A stretch of DNA of 64,000 nt from Scortum barcoo (Eukaryota > Chordata > Actinopteri > Centrarchiformes > Terapontidae). The stretch spans positions 390,001-454,000 of the forward strand of contig CM041540.1 in the NCBI GenBank assembly GCA_023238725.1, read 5' to 3'. Of this stretch, positions 34,739 through 47,235 are shown one piece after another (within the stretch, counting starts at the first letter, position 1; the number at the start of each line of letters is the position of its first letter). The notes beneath the pieces are model-generated. The model searched no databases. It worked only from the letters and a program-made list of their open reading frames with translations, and was not told the DNA's origin. Position numbers and translations under genes: made by a program.

Positions 34739-35255
34739 CAGTGATCCCTCCTCCATCGCGGGGGTCGTGTTCCAGAACCCCCCGCGAAAGCTGAAAATCT
34801 CATGCGAAGTAGAAACCATATGTTTATATGGTTATTTTTTTATATATTTTAAGCCCTTATAAACATGTCCCACACAGTTATACAGTATAAACCCTTTATA
34901 TTCTCTTAGATATTCGGTAAGATTCGTTGAAATTATGTATGTAAGCACACTGTTTATATACTACGCACAAATATACGTATCGTATGTCATTGAGGAGTTT
35001 TATTTAATATTTAATACAGTTTTAAACGCATTGTAATAATACATATTTTAACAAAAATAATTTTATATTTACTGTAACAACTGATGCTGACAAGACGAGA
35101 TGCTGAGTAACGCAAAACAGAATCTAATGCTGCGCTCCTTCGCTGAGCCAATCAGCACCCAGGATACATGACACGTCAATATCCGCGAACCAACGAAACA
35201 TCCGCGATATAGTGAAGCCGCGAAAATCGAAGCACGATATAGCGAGGGATTACTG
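34739..35255. mobile_element. 517-bp pogo/Tigger-like MITE with TA target duplication
   Basis: The left end reads CAGTGATCCCTC and the right end, reverse-complemented, reads CAGTAATCCCTC: 11 of 12 bases match as terminal inverted repeats. Both ends are flanked by TA (34,737-34,738 and 35,256-35,257), the target-site duplication of the Tc1/mariner/pogo superfamily. Just inside the left end CGCGGGGG pairs with CCCCCCGCG around a short loop, and related CGCGAA/TTCGCG words recur near the right end. There is no transposase frame, so the element is non-autonomous. The exact subfamily is an inference. Confidence 0.85.
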
Positions 35256-35257
35256 TA

Positions 35258-37719
35258 TCAGTCCTCTTCTTTTGTTCTGTTTCCAGGCTGTGTTTCTGCT
35301 CTGCCTGCCTGTCAACCTTAAGCTAAAAACTTTGAGCAGCATCACCTCAGTCTTTGTTCGTCGGCTCCACATTCAGCTCAGCTGTAAAAACTTTCACTAG
35401 TTCAAGAAGAAACCAGACAGAAACCTAAAGATGCTCATTAAATACTTATCATCAGTCCAACAATCAGCGATGAAACACAGCAAACAGCCTCATCACACCA
35501 ACAAAAAACACTTTCAGTGCTTTTTAGGAGTTTCATGATTTTCTGTCTTTATTTACAAATGAATTCATTGGAAATGTGAGAAAATCTATTAAAAATGAGT
35601 TAATGGGATTTTGGTCAACAACTGAACTTTGGGGGTAATTAATGAATAACTTAACACTGAATTAATAAAATTTACTATAAACATACAGAAATGCATCCAT
35701 TTGAATTAACGGTTCTATAGGTAAAAATTCAGTTTTTGGTTCATCTGGTGAATGTGAAGGTTTCTGCCCCCTAAAAAGCACTTTAACAGTGCCAGTATAA
35801 TCAATTATTATTATTCTGCTTCTTTAATCCCTCTTTAACTTGTTTCAGACATTTTAATTAGTGTCAGACTTTATTTAGAGGAACGTTTGTGTTGAAGATG
35901 TTTTACTGCACAAAGAAAATGAGACATTTGATTCATTTACAGCTTGAGTTGAAGTATTTTTGCTTCATGGTGACACTAACAGTGTTTCTCTGCTGAAAGC
36001 TTCACTGACAGAAACATTACAACTGTTTTCTTTCAGGCCTGCTGGATTTACTGTTAAAAACAAAGAAGAAAAAGCTGCAGACGATCAGGTCGGTTTCTAA
36101 TGAGAGCGGCAGGATCGAGATCAGCGGCTTAAATCCTAATCAGAGATCAGCGAGGATTAAAGCTGCTCTTCACTTCTTGTGTAAGCAGCCGCTGAACGAA
36201 TCTTTAAAAAGGGCAGTTTGAACACAGATGTTCACAAAACACAGCGAGAAGGAGACAGGAAGTCACCATTAATGAGTTTAAACGACTTTATGTAAATGAT
36301 GAAATAAGATGAGAAACTGCAACAAAGAGACCTGATGAGATAAAGGACATGTTCGTCCTCTCAGGACGAGACTGACGTCACCTGACCGAAGCTCACAGGT
36401 GAGTTTCATCACACCTGAGTCTCTGCAGACTTTTTACTCCACAGCTTTACTTTGTGGACTGACTGATTATTAATATGAAATATAATCAACCAACAAAGAG
36501 GGAAACAGTCCCAAATATAAAAACTACAAAAAGAAAAACAAGAAAGATGTTTTTTTAAACTTTTGTATTCGAACATGTCTGAACTTTTACATAAAATCAA
36601 ATGAGCAAACAAAGACGAAGAGCTGATAAAGTATTTAAATGTTCATTTTTGCGAATGTTTTCTGAAGAAACAAACACATTGAAGAGTTTCAGCCTAGTGA
36701 TAAAGATGAAAACTCCTCAGAGCTTCAAACACTCCTTCAGAACAGCGTAAACTTAATCTACAGATAGACACGAACACCTCCAGGATAAAGGTGAGTCTGT
36801 CCTACAGTCCTACAGAAACAGGAGCCTTAATAAGCTGTTAGACTGTTGATTTAAAGCTTTATGAGACACTTGTAGACGCTGAAATAACGACTCTAAACGT
36901 GCTGTGTGTCGAGCAGCAACAGATTAGATTTCATCACGCGTCGTCCTCTGACTCTGCACATTAACCTCCTCTGCTGGGACCTCTCAAATGAGATGCTGTT
37001 TGCCCTGAACAGCACATTAATATTCATCCATCACCACACCTCCCTCACACCATTTCCTCTGCAGGGGAAAAAAAGAGACGAGGGGAGTCATGCATAAGTT
37101 CAAATGCGACCTTCTGGATAATGAATGACACGAGGGGGAGGAGGAGGAGGTTCAGAGGTGGATGTGGAGAGGTGAGAGATGAAGCTGGAGGCAGATGAAG
37201 AGTCTGAAGCGTTGCGGGATTTTTTGATTGCAGCTGTTTGTGATTAGACCTGACTGACGGACAGATTGCTTATCAGAGTTACATAAAGCTGCTGCTGTCT
37301 CTCCAGATGTGTCTCTGTTTCTCTTCAGTCTCCGTCCAGATGTGAGAGGTGTTTTCTGACAGCTGAGATCACTTTCTGCAGCTTATCTCTCATCATCTTG
37401 TTTACCTTGGGGAGTCCTCGCCGCCACAGTCGATCCGTTAAAGACCGCCAGCAGGACGAAATCGCTCCTGAATACGAACTCGAGTTTTAAGAATATTTGC
37501 AGAATCAGTTTGCATCCTGTTGACGCGACAAACAGCAGGTGGAGCCGATTCTTTTGTTTCTGCCGTTAAACCACCACAGAAGAAGAAGACACAGAGGTGG
37601 CGTCATTCAACGAGCTCAAAACTTGAAAACATGAAGATGATGAAAATATTTCTGTTGATCTGAGGAAGGTCGCAGCCTCCTTGTATATATATTGTGTATA
37701 AATATCTTATGCAACAGAC
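35258..37719. other. Intergenic, no gene seen
   Basis: AT-rich spacer with no frame over 70 codons and no recognised domain. Confidence 0.5.
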
Positions 37720-38120
37720 GATGGTCGACAGTCATCGTCCTCTCAGGGGTTCCACAAGGTTCCATCCTGGGACCCTTTGCTTTTGTATTCGTAAGTTTTA
37801 TCTCATTATCAACATTACAGAGAAACACAGCATGTTGACTTCCATGCAGATGATGCACAGCTGTTCCTCTCTGTCCTCTGGTGGCATCAGTCCTGTAAGA
37901 AGCTGCCAAATTGAAGCTTTGTTCATCTGTTTGAAAGAGACTGAGATACTTGTGGTCTGGAGTGTTTTCATACCTGGAATCCAGAAGCAAGTCAGGAACC
38001 TCTTAGTTATTTTGGACTCTGGTCGCGAACCAGGAAAAATAACATATCAGAGGTCAGATGATTTAAATCTAAAGAGGCTGATTTCTTACATTATCTTGAA
38101 CCCTGTATTTTAATCCATCT
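37720..38120 (+). mobile_element. Decayed L2/CR1-like LINE reverse transcriptase fragment
   Basis: The plus strand reads SGVPQGSILGPFAF, then in another frame DFHADDAQLFLSVL (the YADD region with Tyr changed to His), and later RNLLVILDSG, in the order of an L2/CR1-type reverse transcriptase. Frameshifts and stops show it is dead. It is more diverged than the 5.5-8.6 kb copy. The 139-codon frame at 37,694-38,113 is this relic read in a partly wrong frame. Confidence 0.7.
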
Positions 38121-40021
38121 TGAATATTTCTTTGATTCATTTACACGTGACTGCTGTAGAAAAGCTTTGACTGCAGGAAGTTTAAACTCAGCTGAGCCGC
38201 ATGAATCACCTGAGAGTGTTTCGCTCTCAGAGTCGTCGTCCATTTTGTGGTGAATAATAATGACGCCCTCCCTCTGTCGTTAAAGGTGATATTGTTCCCT
38301 CCTTTCATTGCATCACATCAGTGTTGACGCCTCAAGCTGCTGCTTGTTGTTTGTTGCACAAGCTGCATCTTTCATGGAGGAGAGAAAAGACAGCCTCGTT
38401 AGAAAGAGGAACCAAATATCAGATATCTCACACGAGAGAAACAAAACCTTCATTCTGCACCCTTCAAAATAAATTCCTTATTATTAAAAAAAACATTTTT
38501 TTCATCAGTCCAAACCTTTCTAAAACTGTGGATGTTTTTTTAATGACTCATCTCCATAAAACTCTCCCAGTATCAGTTTTAATGAAGCTGTAGTTTGTCC
38601 AGGAGAAGAATAAATGTGGTGTCGACCTCTCCGTCGTCTCTGTCAAGGAGCCTTTGAGCAGCGTCACTGAGCTCAAGCTGCCTTCGGGCGGCCGAGCAGG
38701 GTCAGTGAGCTCGGCGGCTCCCAGGCGGCTCAGAGGGGAAGTCAGCTGTACCTGAAGAACAAAGTGAAACTTAATACAATCTGAATTTATTTCATTTGCT
38801 GTCTGCTGCTCTCTCCACTGCTGCAAACATAAAACCATCCTTAAATGACGTCAGTTCAATTAGTTAAATTGTATGGAGAAGGAAAGAAAATGAGGAATGT
38901 TTGCTCATCTCGTGACTTTTATTACAACCTCCTGTTCCTGTAATTATGAAATTAGGTGCTTGTGTGTGTGTTTACATGTCTTGTAATCAAGACTTGGTTC
39001 TTCTTGTAATTAATATATTTTCTGTCACAAAGATCCTCATGTCATAATATCGAGAATCTAATCATGAGTTTTTTTCTCGTAATTATGAAATATGGATCTC
39101 ATGAATGAATCATAATCACAGGATTTTGTCTCTTTTTGTCATTGGTTAAGTGATTTGTAGCATTTTAAGCTCCATGTCTACTTTAAGTTTTGTTATCTGA
39201 GGAAGTTAATCTGGCATGTTTGAATGATGAAACTGAACCTTGAATAATAGTTTTACAAAGTGTTTTTTATACATCATACATACATCGTATGCTGATATCA
39301 GACCTGTGCTCCAATGTAAATAAAAGAAGTTATCTGAGTTTTCGTGCTGATGGTTGAAGAATCCACAGGGGGAAAAACACCAGTGAACCACTTTAAGGCC
39401 AATTAAGATGAGTACAGTCAGTTTGAGGTCTGCGGGGGCCTGAAGACGCCTCATCCTCCCTCCCACCAGCTGCTTTATTTTGTCGAGTGAGCTTATAACA
39501 GACGAGACAGACACACAAACTCTCACCGAGATCCGCTGATTTTAAAGCTGTTTGATAAAGAAAAGTAAAACAGAGTTTGCACGAGCTGTTCCTCCTTTAA
39601 AACGACTGAATCAGCTTCAACCAAACTTCAGCTCACAACATGTTCAATGACGAGTTTCAGATTCAATTCACACATCGAAAACAGAGGAGAGGAACTTCAG
39701 AGAGAAAACAGTCAAAGATCAGAATCAGAAAACAGACGAGGAATCTGACTTTGGTCGAGTACGAAACAGAGATACACACAGTTTAAAAAAACAACCAGCT
39801 TGACAAGGTGAACATAAATATTAACTATGTACAGGTAGAAATTAGTATGTGTATGGTCTAGTATATGTAAATATATATTTACTCTCGCCCTCCTCTTACT
39901 TAAAATCTCAGTTTCACTTTGAATCTAAAGATCAAGATCAGTTTTCCCTCCATGATGTTGGACTGAGACAAGAACAGCTGGTCCTTCTGTCACTGTGACA
40001 TCAGAAAAAAAAACTCATCCT
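38121..40021. other. Intergenic, no gene seen
   Basis: Unrecognised frames at 38,321-38,593 (plus), 38,548-38,838 (minus) and 39,206-39,526 (minus). Confidence 0.5.
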
Positions 40022-40163
40022 GTCTCATCATATTTCATATTTCATCATATTTCACCTAATCTCATCATATTTCATCGTATCTCATCATATTTCATCATAT
40101 GTCATATTTAATCGTATTTCATATCTCATCTTATCTCAACATATCTCGTCATGTCTCATCGTG
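40022..40163. repeat. Degenerate 10-bp minisatellite (TCTCATCATA/TTTCATCATA)
   Basis: About 14 imperfect units built on TTTCATCATA and TCTCATCATA run head to tail. Confidence 0.85.
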
Positions 40164-43100
40164 TTCCACCTCCGAGGCTTCTGAGGGTTCGATGTTTCGC
40201 AGAAATCGAGCCGGCGTCACGTCGCAGCGACTGAACGAAGCTCAGAGGTCGAGATCGGCTCTGAAGACAGAACACGGTGAGCTGATGTCCTCGTTACGAT
40301 GGACGCTCCTCATTATCGCTCTGACCCCCCCCCGTCTGTTAGAGGTTATCGGACAGCGAGTGTGTGTGGCTGCGGGGAATTGAGGGCACGCCCCCTCCTG
40401 CACGGCCTGATGGGAAGGAAGGAACAGTGCGGTCTAATGGAACCCAATTACCCGACCATCAGAGTGGTCAGAGCGAATGCCGGAGTCCTGAGGTGACGCC
40501 AAGGTGAGTGTGTGTGTGGCAATGTGTCGGTGTGTGAGCGTGTGTGTGAGTGTGTGTATGAGTGTGTGTGTTGTATACCTGCAGTCAGGACATTTTTTCG
40601 GTGGCTGAAAGGTCCCAAAGCAAACGAACAAAACTGATTCACAAGCTGAATTTAGACAAACTCCGCCTCAGATACCTGCACATGACCTCCATAGTTTTAG
40701 TAGTACAAATGAATATGTAAAAGAATAATAAAACAGATGTTTGATCTGAATGAATCAGTGACTCACTTCCTGTCTGCTCTCTTGTTTAGGTGATGATGTT
40801 AAACTCTGTTGGTTTCTGCAGGTTCGGCTTCAGTCTGCAGACTTTGTGTCTTCGTGTCGAGCAGATCGACTCAAATGAGTGAAGACACGTGATCAGGTCC
40901 AAACGAGAGGCCGATCATTAAGCACTGGGAGCAGAGGATTGTGGGAGGTGAGCTGACAGGCAGCAGGTGGAGAAACAACATTTACAAATGAGGAACGGCG
41001 GCGTGAGCATGGCGGTGTGAATGGCTCATTACCGCGGTCAATGAGATGGAGCCAAGATATGCGTCCTCTGACTGTGAGCCCGCCCACACAGGAAGTTGTT
41101 TAAAAGTCATCTGAGCGAGAATCAGTTTATCAACACAAACACTCGCTGCTTCCTCTCAGAGCTGAACGTTAAAGAAGAAACCTCAGAGACGAGGGGACGA
41201 TTCAACAACTTTAATGACTCCTTAACGTGATGGTAACTTCTGGTTCCCCCGTCTCAAGGTTAATGACATTTTTTTATGTTTTTTTATTAGATCCCTGAAA
41301 TAAAGTATGTGAGGAACAAAAGCTGAAGATATTTGAGTGGCTAACAAGCAGCTAAAGGCTAAAGGCTGTCGGGGGACATTAAACGTCGTCACACCGAACA
41401 CACTAATCCACCTTTACAGTCTCTGATGACGTTGAAGTCATGTGACCGTGGCCGGTCTTTTATATTTATATAGTTTTGAGTCTTTGCGGCGACGCTCAGG
41501 TCTCAGATCTGTCAAAGACTCAGTCAGGTCTCATCACGGCTGAGTGACAGTTTGGTGTCTGTGATTTTAGAAATGTGTGTTGTATGAAGAGAGGAGGTGA
41601 TTATTGGAGAAAAACTGAACTTCCTGCGTCTGCTCGTGTCAGCTCTGAAGAATGAACCTCACCTCTCATGAAACTTGTTCTCTTTTTGTTTGAGTGCAGC
41701 TGAGGAGGAGATTTGGACGTGAGCTCGGTGGAGGAGTTTCCGGGAACGGCGCTCATTTTTCCTCCCGGCTGTGGCTTGTTGGAGAGCGAATGATGCCTTC
41801 ATCTCCTCCTCCATCCTTCACCACAGACAGACTCAGCAGAGGAGTCGGACCTCTCCCCTCCATCATCCTTTACTTCACTCATTACAGCCACTCCTCTCCT
41901 CATCATCCTCCTCCTCCTCTGATGAGACTGTCTGTCTGTCTGCTGGACGGACAGAAAGACGAGCTGACAAAGAGAAGCTGAGCACGAGGTGCTTTAATGA
42001 CGTACTTCCATTTATTTCTACTTCATATTTATTCTGCATGACATGTGGACGTCGTACTTTTTACTCATCATGGTTGCAGCAGCGGCTGCTGTATAATTTT
42101 ACCACCGTGGTGTTACTGTGAGTTTTGTTTCTGTACACTCGACATCTATTTCCTGTCCTGATCCTCCTCTGCTGCCTTCATGATGGTTTCTTCCATTTTT
42201 CTCCCTGTTAAAGGTTTTTGGGCTCTGAGAACAGAGGGGGTTTCATGTACAGATTATAAAGTCCCTTTGAGACAAACTAGGACTTGTGATTCTGGGCTGT
42301 TCAAGTCCAGCTCGGTCAGTGTTCATCGATGAGACCCTGCAGACGTTCACCCACGTTAACAGACACTGTCTGATTACATGGACGTTAACAGAGAATAAAA
42401 ACGAGAGTCTGCAGCCAACATCACCATGAACCATCTGAGGAGCTTTGACGGGGACTTTCTCTCCTGGTTTAATGTTCATGTTCCTCCATCTTCACAACAG
42501 TCAGATTTCACTGAGCAGGTGGATGGAAACAAGCTGAAGCTCCTATTTGGATTCACGTCACATAAAGACCAACTGTGTTTTCTCACTTTCATTTCTTTTA
42601 TCTCTCCATGTAACACAACAAATGAAAATCTCTCCTATTGTCAAACGATGTCGTGATGTCAGTAAAAATAAACACTTGAGGAATTTCCGCGGTGACCTGA
42701 TGAAAGTCAGCAGGAGGAGAAATGAGTGGACAGACTTTCGAACATCGAGGTTGTAACAAACACAGACGAGCTGCACGGACGTTACCTGTCAGGCGGAAAA
42801 CAGATTTTCTCATAAAAGAGCAGAAAGAATCCAGAAAGCTGAATCGACGGAGTGATGGAGGGAAAAACACGAGAATAAATGGAGGGGAAAAAAAGGACGA
42901 GGTGTAACAGGAAGAGAGGACGGAGGTAAAAACAGATCGACAAAGAGTCAGCACACCTGGCCAAGGACACACACACACACACACACACACACTCTTATAG
43001 CATCATCCATTACAGCCAGTGGACAGGCGGTAATGGCTGTGAGACACAGAGGACAGACCTGCACCTATAAACAGTCTGTAATCACACACACACACACACA

Positions 43101-44057
43101 CTTGGGGCTCATTATTTATGATGTAATGTTCCCCTCAGAGACACACAGGTCCGAGCTAGGGGGTCATCGGGGGGTAATAATGTCGTTGATGACTAAACTA
43201 AACTCTACTTTTAAATCAACCTTCTCGCTCCACTGTTTCACTTCCTGTGTGATGTCATCGGCACCTGACACAGGTCATGTGATCACTGAACAGTAACATC
43301 TGGTTCACCTGAGACCTGAGATACATTAACTATGTGACCAAATAACTAAATAAATGTTTTTTTATTATAATTTTCTTTGTCTTTGATCTGTTTTTGTGAA
43401 GCTTTAATAAAACTGTAGAAATGAAGAACCATGTTGATGTTGATGAAGTTTTCTCCTCAGCCTCCAAGGCTCATGGGAGTTGTAGTATTGATCCTGTTTG
43501 TCAGAGAGAAGAAGAGACACTGATGGACAGTGAGAGGAGATTTCCTTGTTGAATCATCGTTCAGTTCACCTCTGCGGTGAAACGCTCACACTGAGCTTCA
43601 TTTTTTCCTTGAGGACGCTCGCCGATTAATGTTCTTTTACCTCCATGTTCCTTCACCCGTGTGCCTATAAACTATTTTCTTCAGTGTTCAGTAAGTCTTT
43701 TCCTTCTATCGTGACAGCGTCACCACAACAGCTCGTTTCTCCTGATTCTCCTGAAGAACTCTTGACGAGTCAAACTGGAAAAGCTCAACATTAAAATCGA
43801 TTTCAACCTGAACAAAGTCTCTGTTTTTATCACTGAAGAGCTTTGAGTCTGATGTGACATAACAGAGGATGATGAGGATGAAGATGAAGTGATAACAGGA
43901 CTGATGTTTGTTTGTGTCGTCTGTGTGTCTCCTCTGAGTCCAACAAACAACAGCTGTGACATCATCACGCACCAACACAACAGCTGCTCTGTCTGACACA
44001 CGCACACACTCACTCACACACACACCATCAACATTAACCCCTGATTCATGATAGCAT
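40164..44057. other. Intergenic with CA/TG tracts, no gene seen
   Basis: TG-rich imperfect repeats lie at about 40,506-40,571, (AC)13 at 42,967-42,992 and (AC)9 at 43,083-43,101. The 100-130 codon frames (41,771-42,121; 42,598-42,990 minus; 43,706-44,023 minus) have no recognised domain. Confidence 0.5.
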
Positions 44058-44109
44058 TACAACAACAACAACAACAACAATAATAATAATAACAATAATA
44101 ATAACAACA
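44058..44109. repeat. (AAC)n(AAT)n trinucleotide repeat
   Basis: About seven AAC units pass into alternating AAT and AAC units. Confidence 0.9.
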
Positions 44110-44625
44110 GCATCACTTGCAGTTTATCTCTCACATCTTAAGTATTTCTCTCTGCTGGTGGAGCAGAAGCAGAAAATACTCAGCTAAAGTAAAAATACTT
44201 CAGTTTCTCAGCAGCACAGACGTGTTTTATGATTATTCAGATTTCACTGTGAAAATGAGACACACACACCTCTGACCCCCCACTTTTGATTCAACGTGTG
44301 TGTGTGTGTGTGTCAGTGTGCAGATTACCTGTGGAGGCGGAGGATCAGCTCGTCGTATTACAGGATTACAGGTATTACCCAGCAGGCTTTGCTGTTTGAT
44401 TTTAGCAAAATGGTTCACACACAGCAGGAGTGCTCGAGGTGTGTGTGTGTGTGTGTGTAAAAGTGTGTGTGCGTGCGTGTGTGTGTAAATGTGTGTCGAT
44501 GGAGGGGGGGTCTGCACGTCATCTGTTTTTCCTCCATATTCATGGACAGTACAGAGTGTGTGTGGGAGGACGAACTGTTTAACATTCACCAAAAAATGAA
44601 TAAAAGATTCAGACTGAATCTGCTG

Positions 44626-44661
<36 letters not shown>

Positions 44662-44984
44662 CAGCTAACAGAGTTCTTCTTGAATTTTTTTGATTCGTTG
44701 AAACAAACGTGCAGTTTTCAGAAAAAGTGACACAAACACCAAAAAGGTTTTTATTTGTAAAACCATGATTCAAAGTGTCGTCGTGTTCCTGAAACTCTTC
44801 TGATGATCAGCAAAAACAAAAAAAACATCGTCCTGTTTCCACTCAAAGCATCAAATCATGAACATTTCTCAGCTGAGATGAACTGAAAGTTAAAAAGATT
44901 TTCAGTTTGTTCTCTTTCACAGCTCGTTTGGTGAGAATCAGTGATATCAGGAGGGATTTTCAGAAGCAAGACACACTTAGAGAT
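44110..44984. repeat. Intergenic stretch with TG/CA tracts
   Basis: (TG) tracts at about 44,296-44,313 and 44,439-44,458, TG/CG-rich sequence to 44,497, and (AC)12 at 44,635-44,659. No gene seen. Confidence 0.7.
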
Positions 44985-45044
44985 ACAGAAAGTAAAAGTA
45001 CAGAAAGTAAAAGTGCAGAAGGTAAAAGTACACAAGGTAAAAGT
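44985..45044. repeat. 15-bp x 4 tandem repeat
   Basis: Four 15-bp units, the first two identical (ACAGAAAGTAAAAGT) and the next two with one or two changes. Because 15 is a multiple of three, frames across it repeat a fixed peptide word on both strands; there is no sign of a gene. Confidence 0.92.
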
Positions 45045-46899
45045 ACTCCATCCATCACAGTACTCGTACTCAGCTCTGTCTCCACAGACTTTAATGATGC
45101 TGCACAGTCGTGGATCAACTTTCTGTTTTAACATTAGCTGCTGCCTGTTTCTGAACAATCAGACAGAAAGTGTTCCAGGGGGAATAAATCCTGTTTTACA
45201 CTGAATTTGCTCCCAAAAACTAAAGCCAATAAACACCCAGCGACTTCTCAGAGTGACTCTGAGCCAAACCTTTCTGTTTGTCTGCTGTGAATCATCGGCT
45301 GCAGCTCCGATAAGACGGAGCCAATCCCAGCGAGCCGCCGGGAAACAATGCAGAGCAGCAGAGTGGAAATCAGCCAGAACCGACAAAACAACACATTTCA
45401 GGCTTTTACTGCTCTGACATCCTCACATTGTTCCACCTGTCACAGAACAGCAGCTCAGACCAGCTCAGCAAGGAGACGAGGAAATACAACGAGATGACCA
45501 TCAGCTGATCATCGTCTCTTCATGTTCAGCTCAGTTTCCTGTTTCCTCCTGCAGTGACCGTCAGCAGCTCTTTAGTAGATCTGAAGCTTACTGAAGCTCC
45601 TCTGAGGTTTGTCTTCTTGCTAAAAGAAGTCATACTCTGTGCTTTGGTTTCAGAGATGAGATGTCGCTCAGAAACGTTGATGTATTTTTGTCGTGAGTCT
45701 GATTAATGTCCCGCTAATCTGAGAACACACACATCATCTGTCTCCTTCATGTATATTAAACTTCCTAATTTATTCCAGCAGCTTTTGGACAGATGTCATT
45801 GTGTTGTTGTTGTTTTGTATTTATGTGTGTTTTCTACACACACACACACATATATACAACCTGTGTGTCCTCCTTCACCACGTCAGACTGCAGCAGATTC
45901 AGATAAATGGGTGAGAGAACAAAAGGATTGTTTTCAGCACAGCGAGCAGTCGGACAGACGGTCTGTAGATCTGCTGTGACGAATAAACAAAGTGTCAGGA
46001 TGAACCAGAGAAATGACCTCTAACCTTTCATCAGGCATCAGTCTGTCAGCATGAAGCGACGTCACACCGACTCTACGTCTGATTTCAGATCTTTTTAAAG
46101 GCTCGGTTAGCAGCAGCTGATTTAAACTCGTCATTTTAACGAACCTGACTCATCAGAGTCAAAGCGAAGCTGCTCTTTGACCTGTTTCGGTGGTAAAATA
46201 AAGATTTTACCGTCTGTTTGTTCTGTTTGAACCTCTGGTGGTTTCTGCTGTTGGCTCAGTCAAACTGTTTCTGTGATCTCACAGGAAATTGAAGTGTTTA
46301 CCTGCTCAGAGCGTCCAATCAAAGCTCGACAAGCTGCGTAATTAACAATTACTTCATCTGTCTGATTACTGAGACGTTAATTAGAACGACCACAACAGAG
46401 ATGCTAATTGATAACAGGTGGACCCGATGAGGTTTGACTGACAGGTAACAAGACTGTGTGTGCGTGTATGAGTGAGTGTGTGTGTGTGTGTATCAGTGTG
46501 GGGATGTCATGGGGGGTGGGGGGGGGGGCACCGAACCGACACGAAGCCTTCTCTGAGGTCAAAAACAACCATCGAGCTGTCTGCAGGAAATGAGCAGAGA
46601 TGATTTTTACTGCAGGCTGATTGGCTGAGCTCAGACGAGGGGGCGGGGCTAATAATCTCTGATGCTTTAATTGATCCATCACCGAGCTCGTTAACCAGGA
46701 AGCTGCATCCTGATTGGTCAGATTCTTAAAGGAATAAAGATTTTTTAAAAAACTTCTTTGTCTCGTTTCATGAATGAGCTGATGAGGAATCGGTGAGATT
46801 TTAAACAAAGCTCAGAGACAAACCAGCTTTAACTCCACGTTAATGTCGGAGGGAGGATCCCTCTGCAGAGCTGCAGCTCCTCTGTGAACAAACAGCCGT
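45045..46899. other. Intergenic, no gene seen
   Basis: Small CA/TG tracts near 45,837-45,850 and 46,474-46,491 and a poly-G run near 46,518-46,528. Minus frame 46,404-46,808 (134 codons) crosses these and has no recognised domain. Confidence 0.5.
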
Positions 46900-47235
46900 G
46901 AGAGCACGCCTCCTCCTCCAACATTTTATTGTTTGCCTGCAAATCATTAGACGGCTCAGCTCCGACCTCTCTGTGACCTTTCACAGCCTCACGTTCTGCA
47001 GCCGAGGCCCCAAAACTCTGCATGTGAGGCTGCCTGCTGCACTGCCTGCTTTCAAATCCCTCCTGATCATCCTCATCGTTACTCCTCAGACTTTAACTCG
47101 GAGCTGCTCCTTTTCCTCCTCCTCGTTCCTCCTTTATCTCCTTGTTTCCTTCAGTCTTTGTGTTTTTATTGTTTTATGCTCTCTGACTGTACAGCACTTT
47201 GAAATGAGCTTCATAAATAAAAAGACTGAATAATA
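46900..47235 (+). mobile_element. Possible LINE 3' end relic
   Basis: A plus reading gives LPAALPAFKSLLIILIV, followed by a T-rich stretch and GTACAGCACTTTGAAATGAG plus AATAAAAAG. The order resembles the last codons and 3' UTR of fish L2-type LINEs (a SLPAFKS-like motif, then an AGCACTTTGAA/AATAAA tail). Divergence is high and the call is tentative. Confidence 0.3.
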
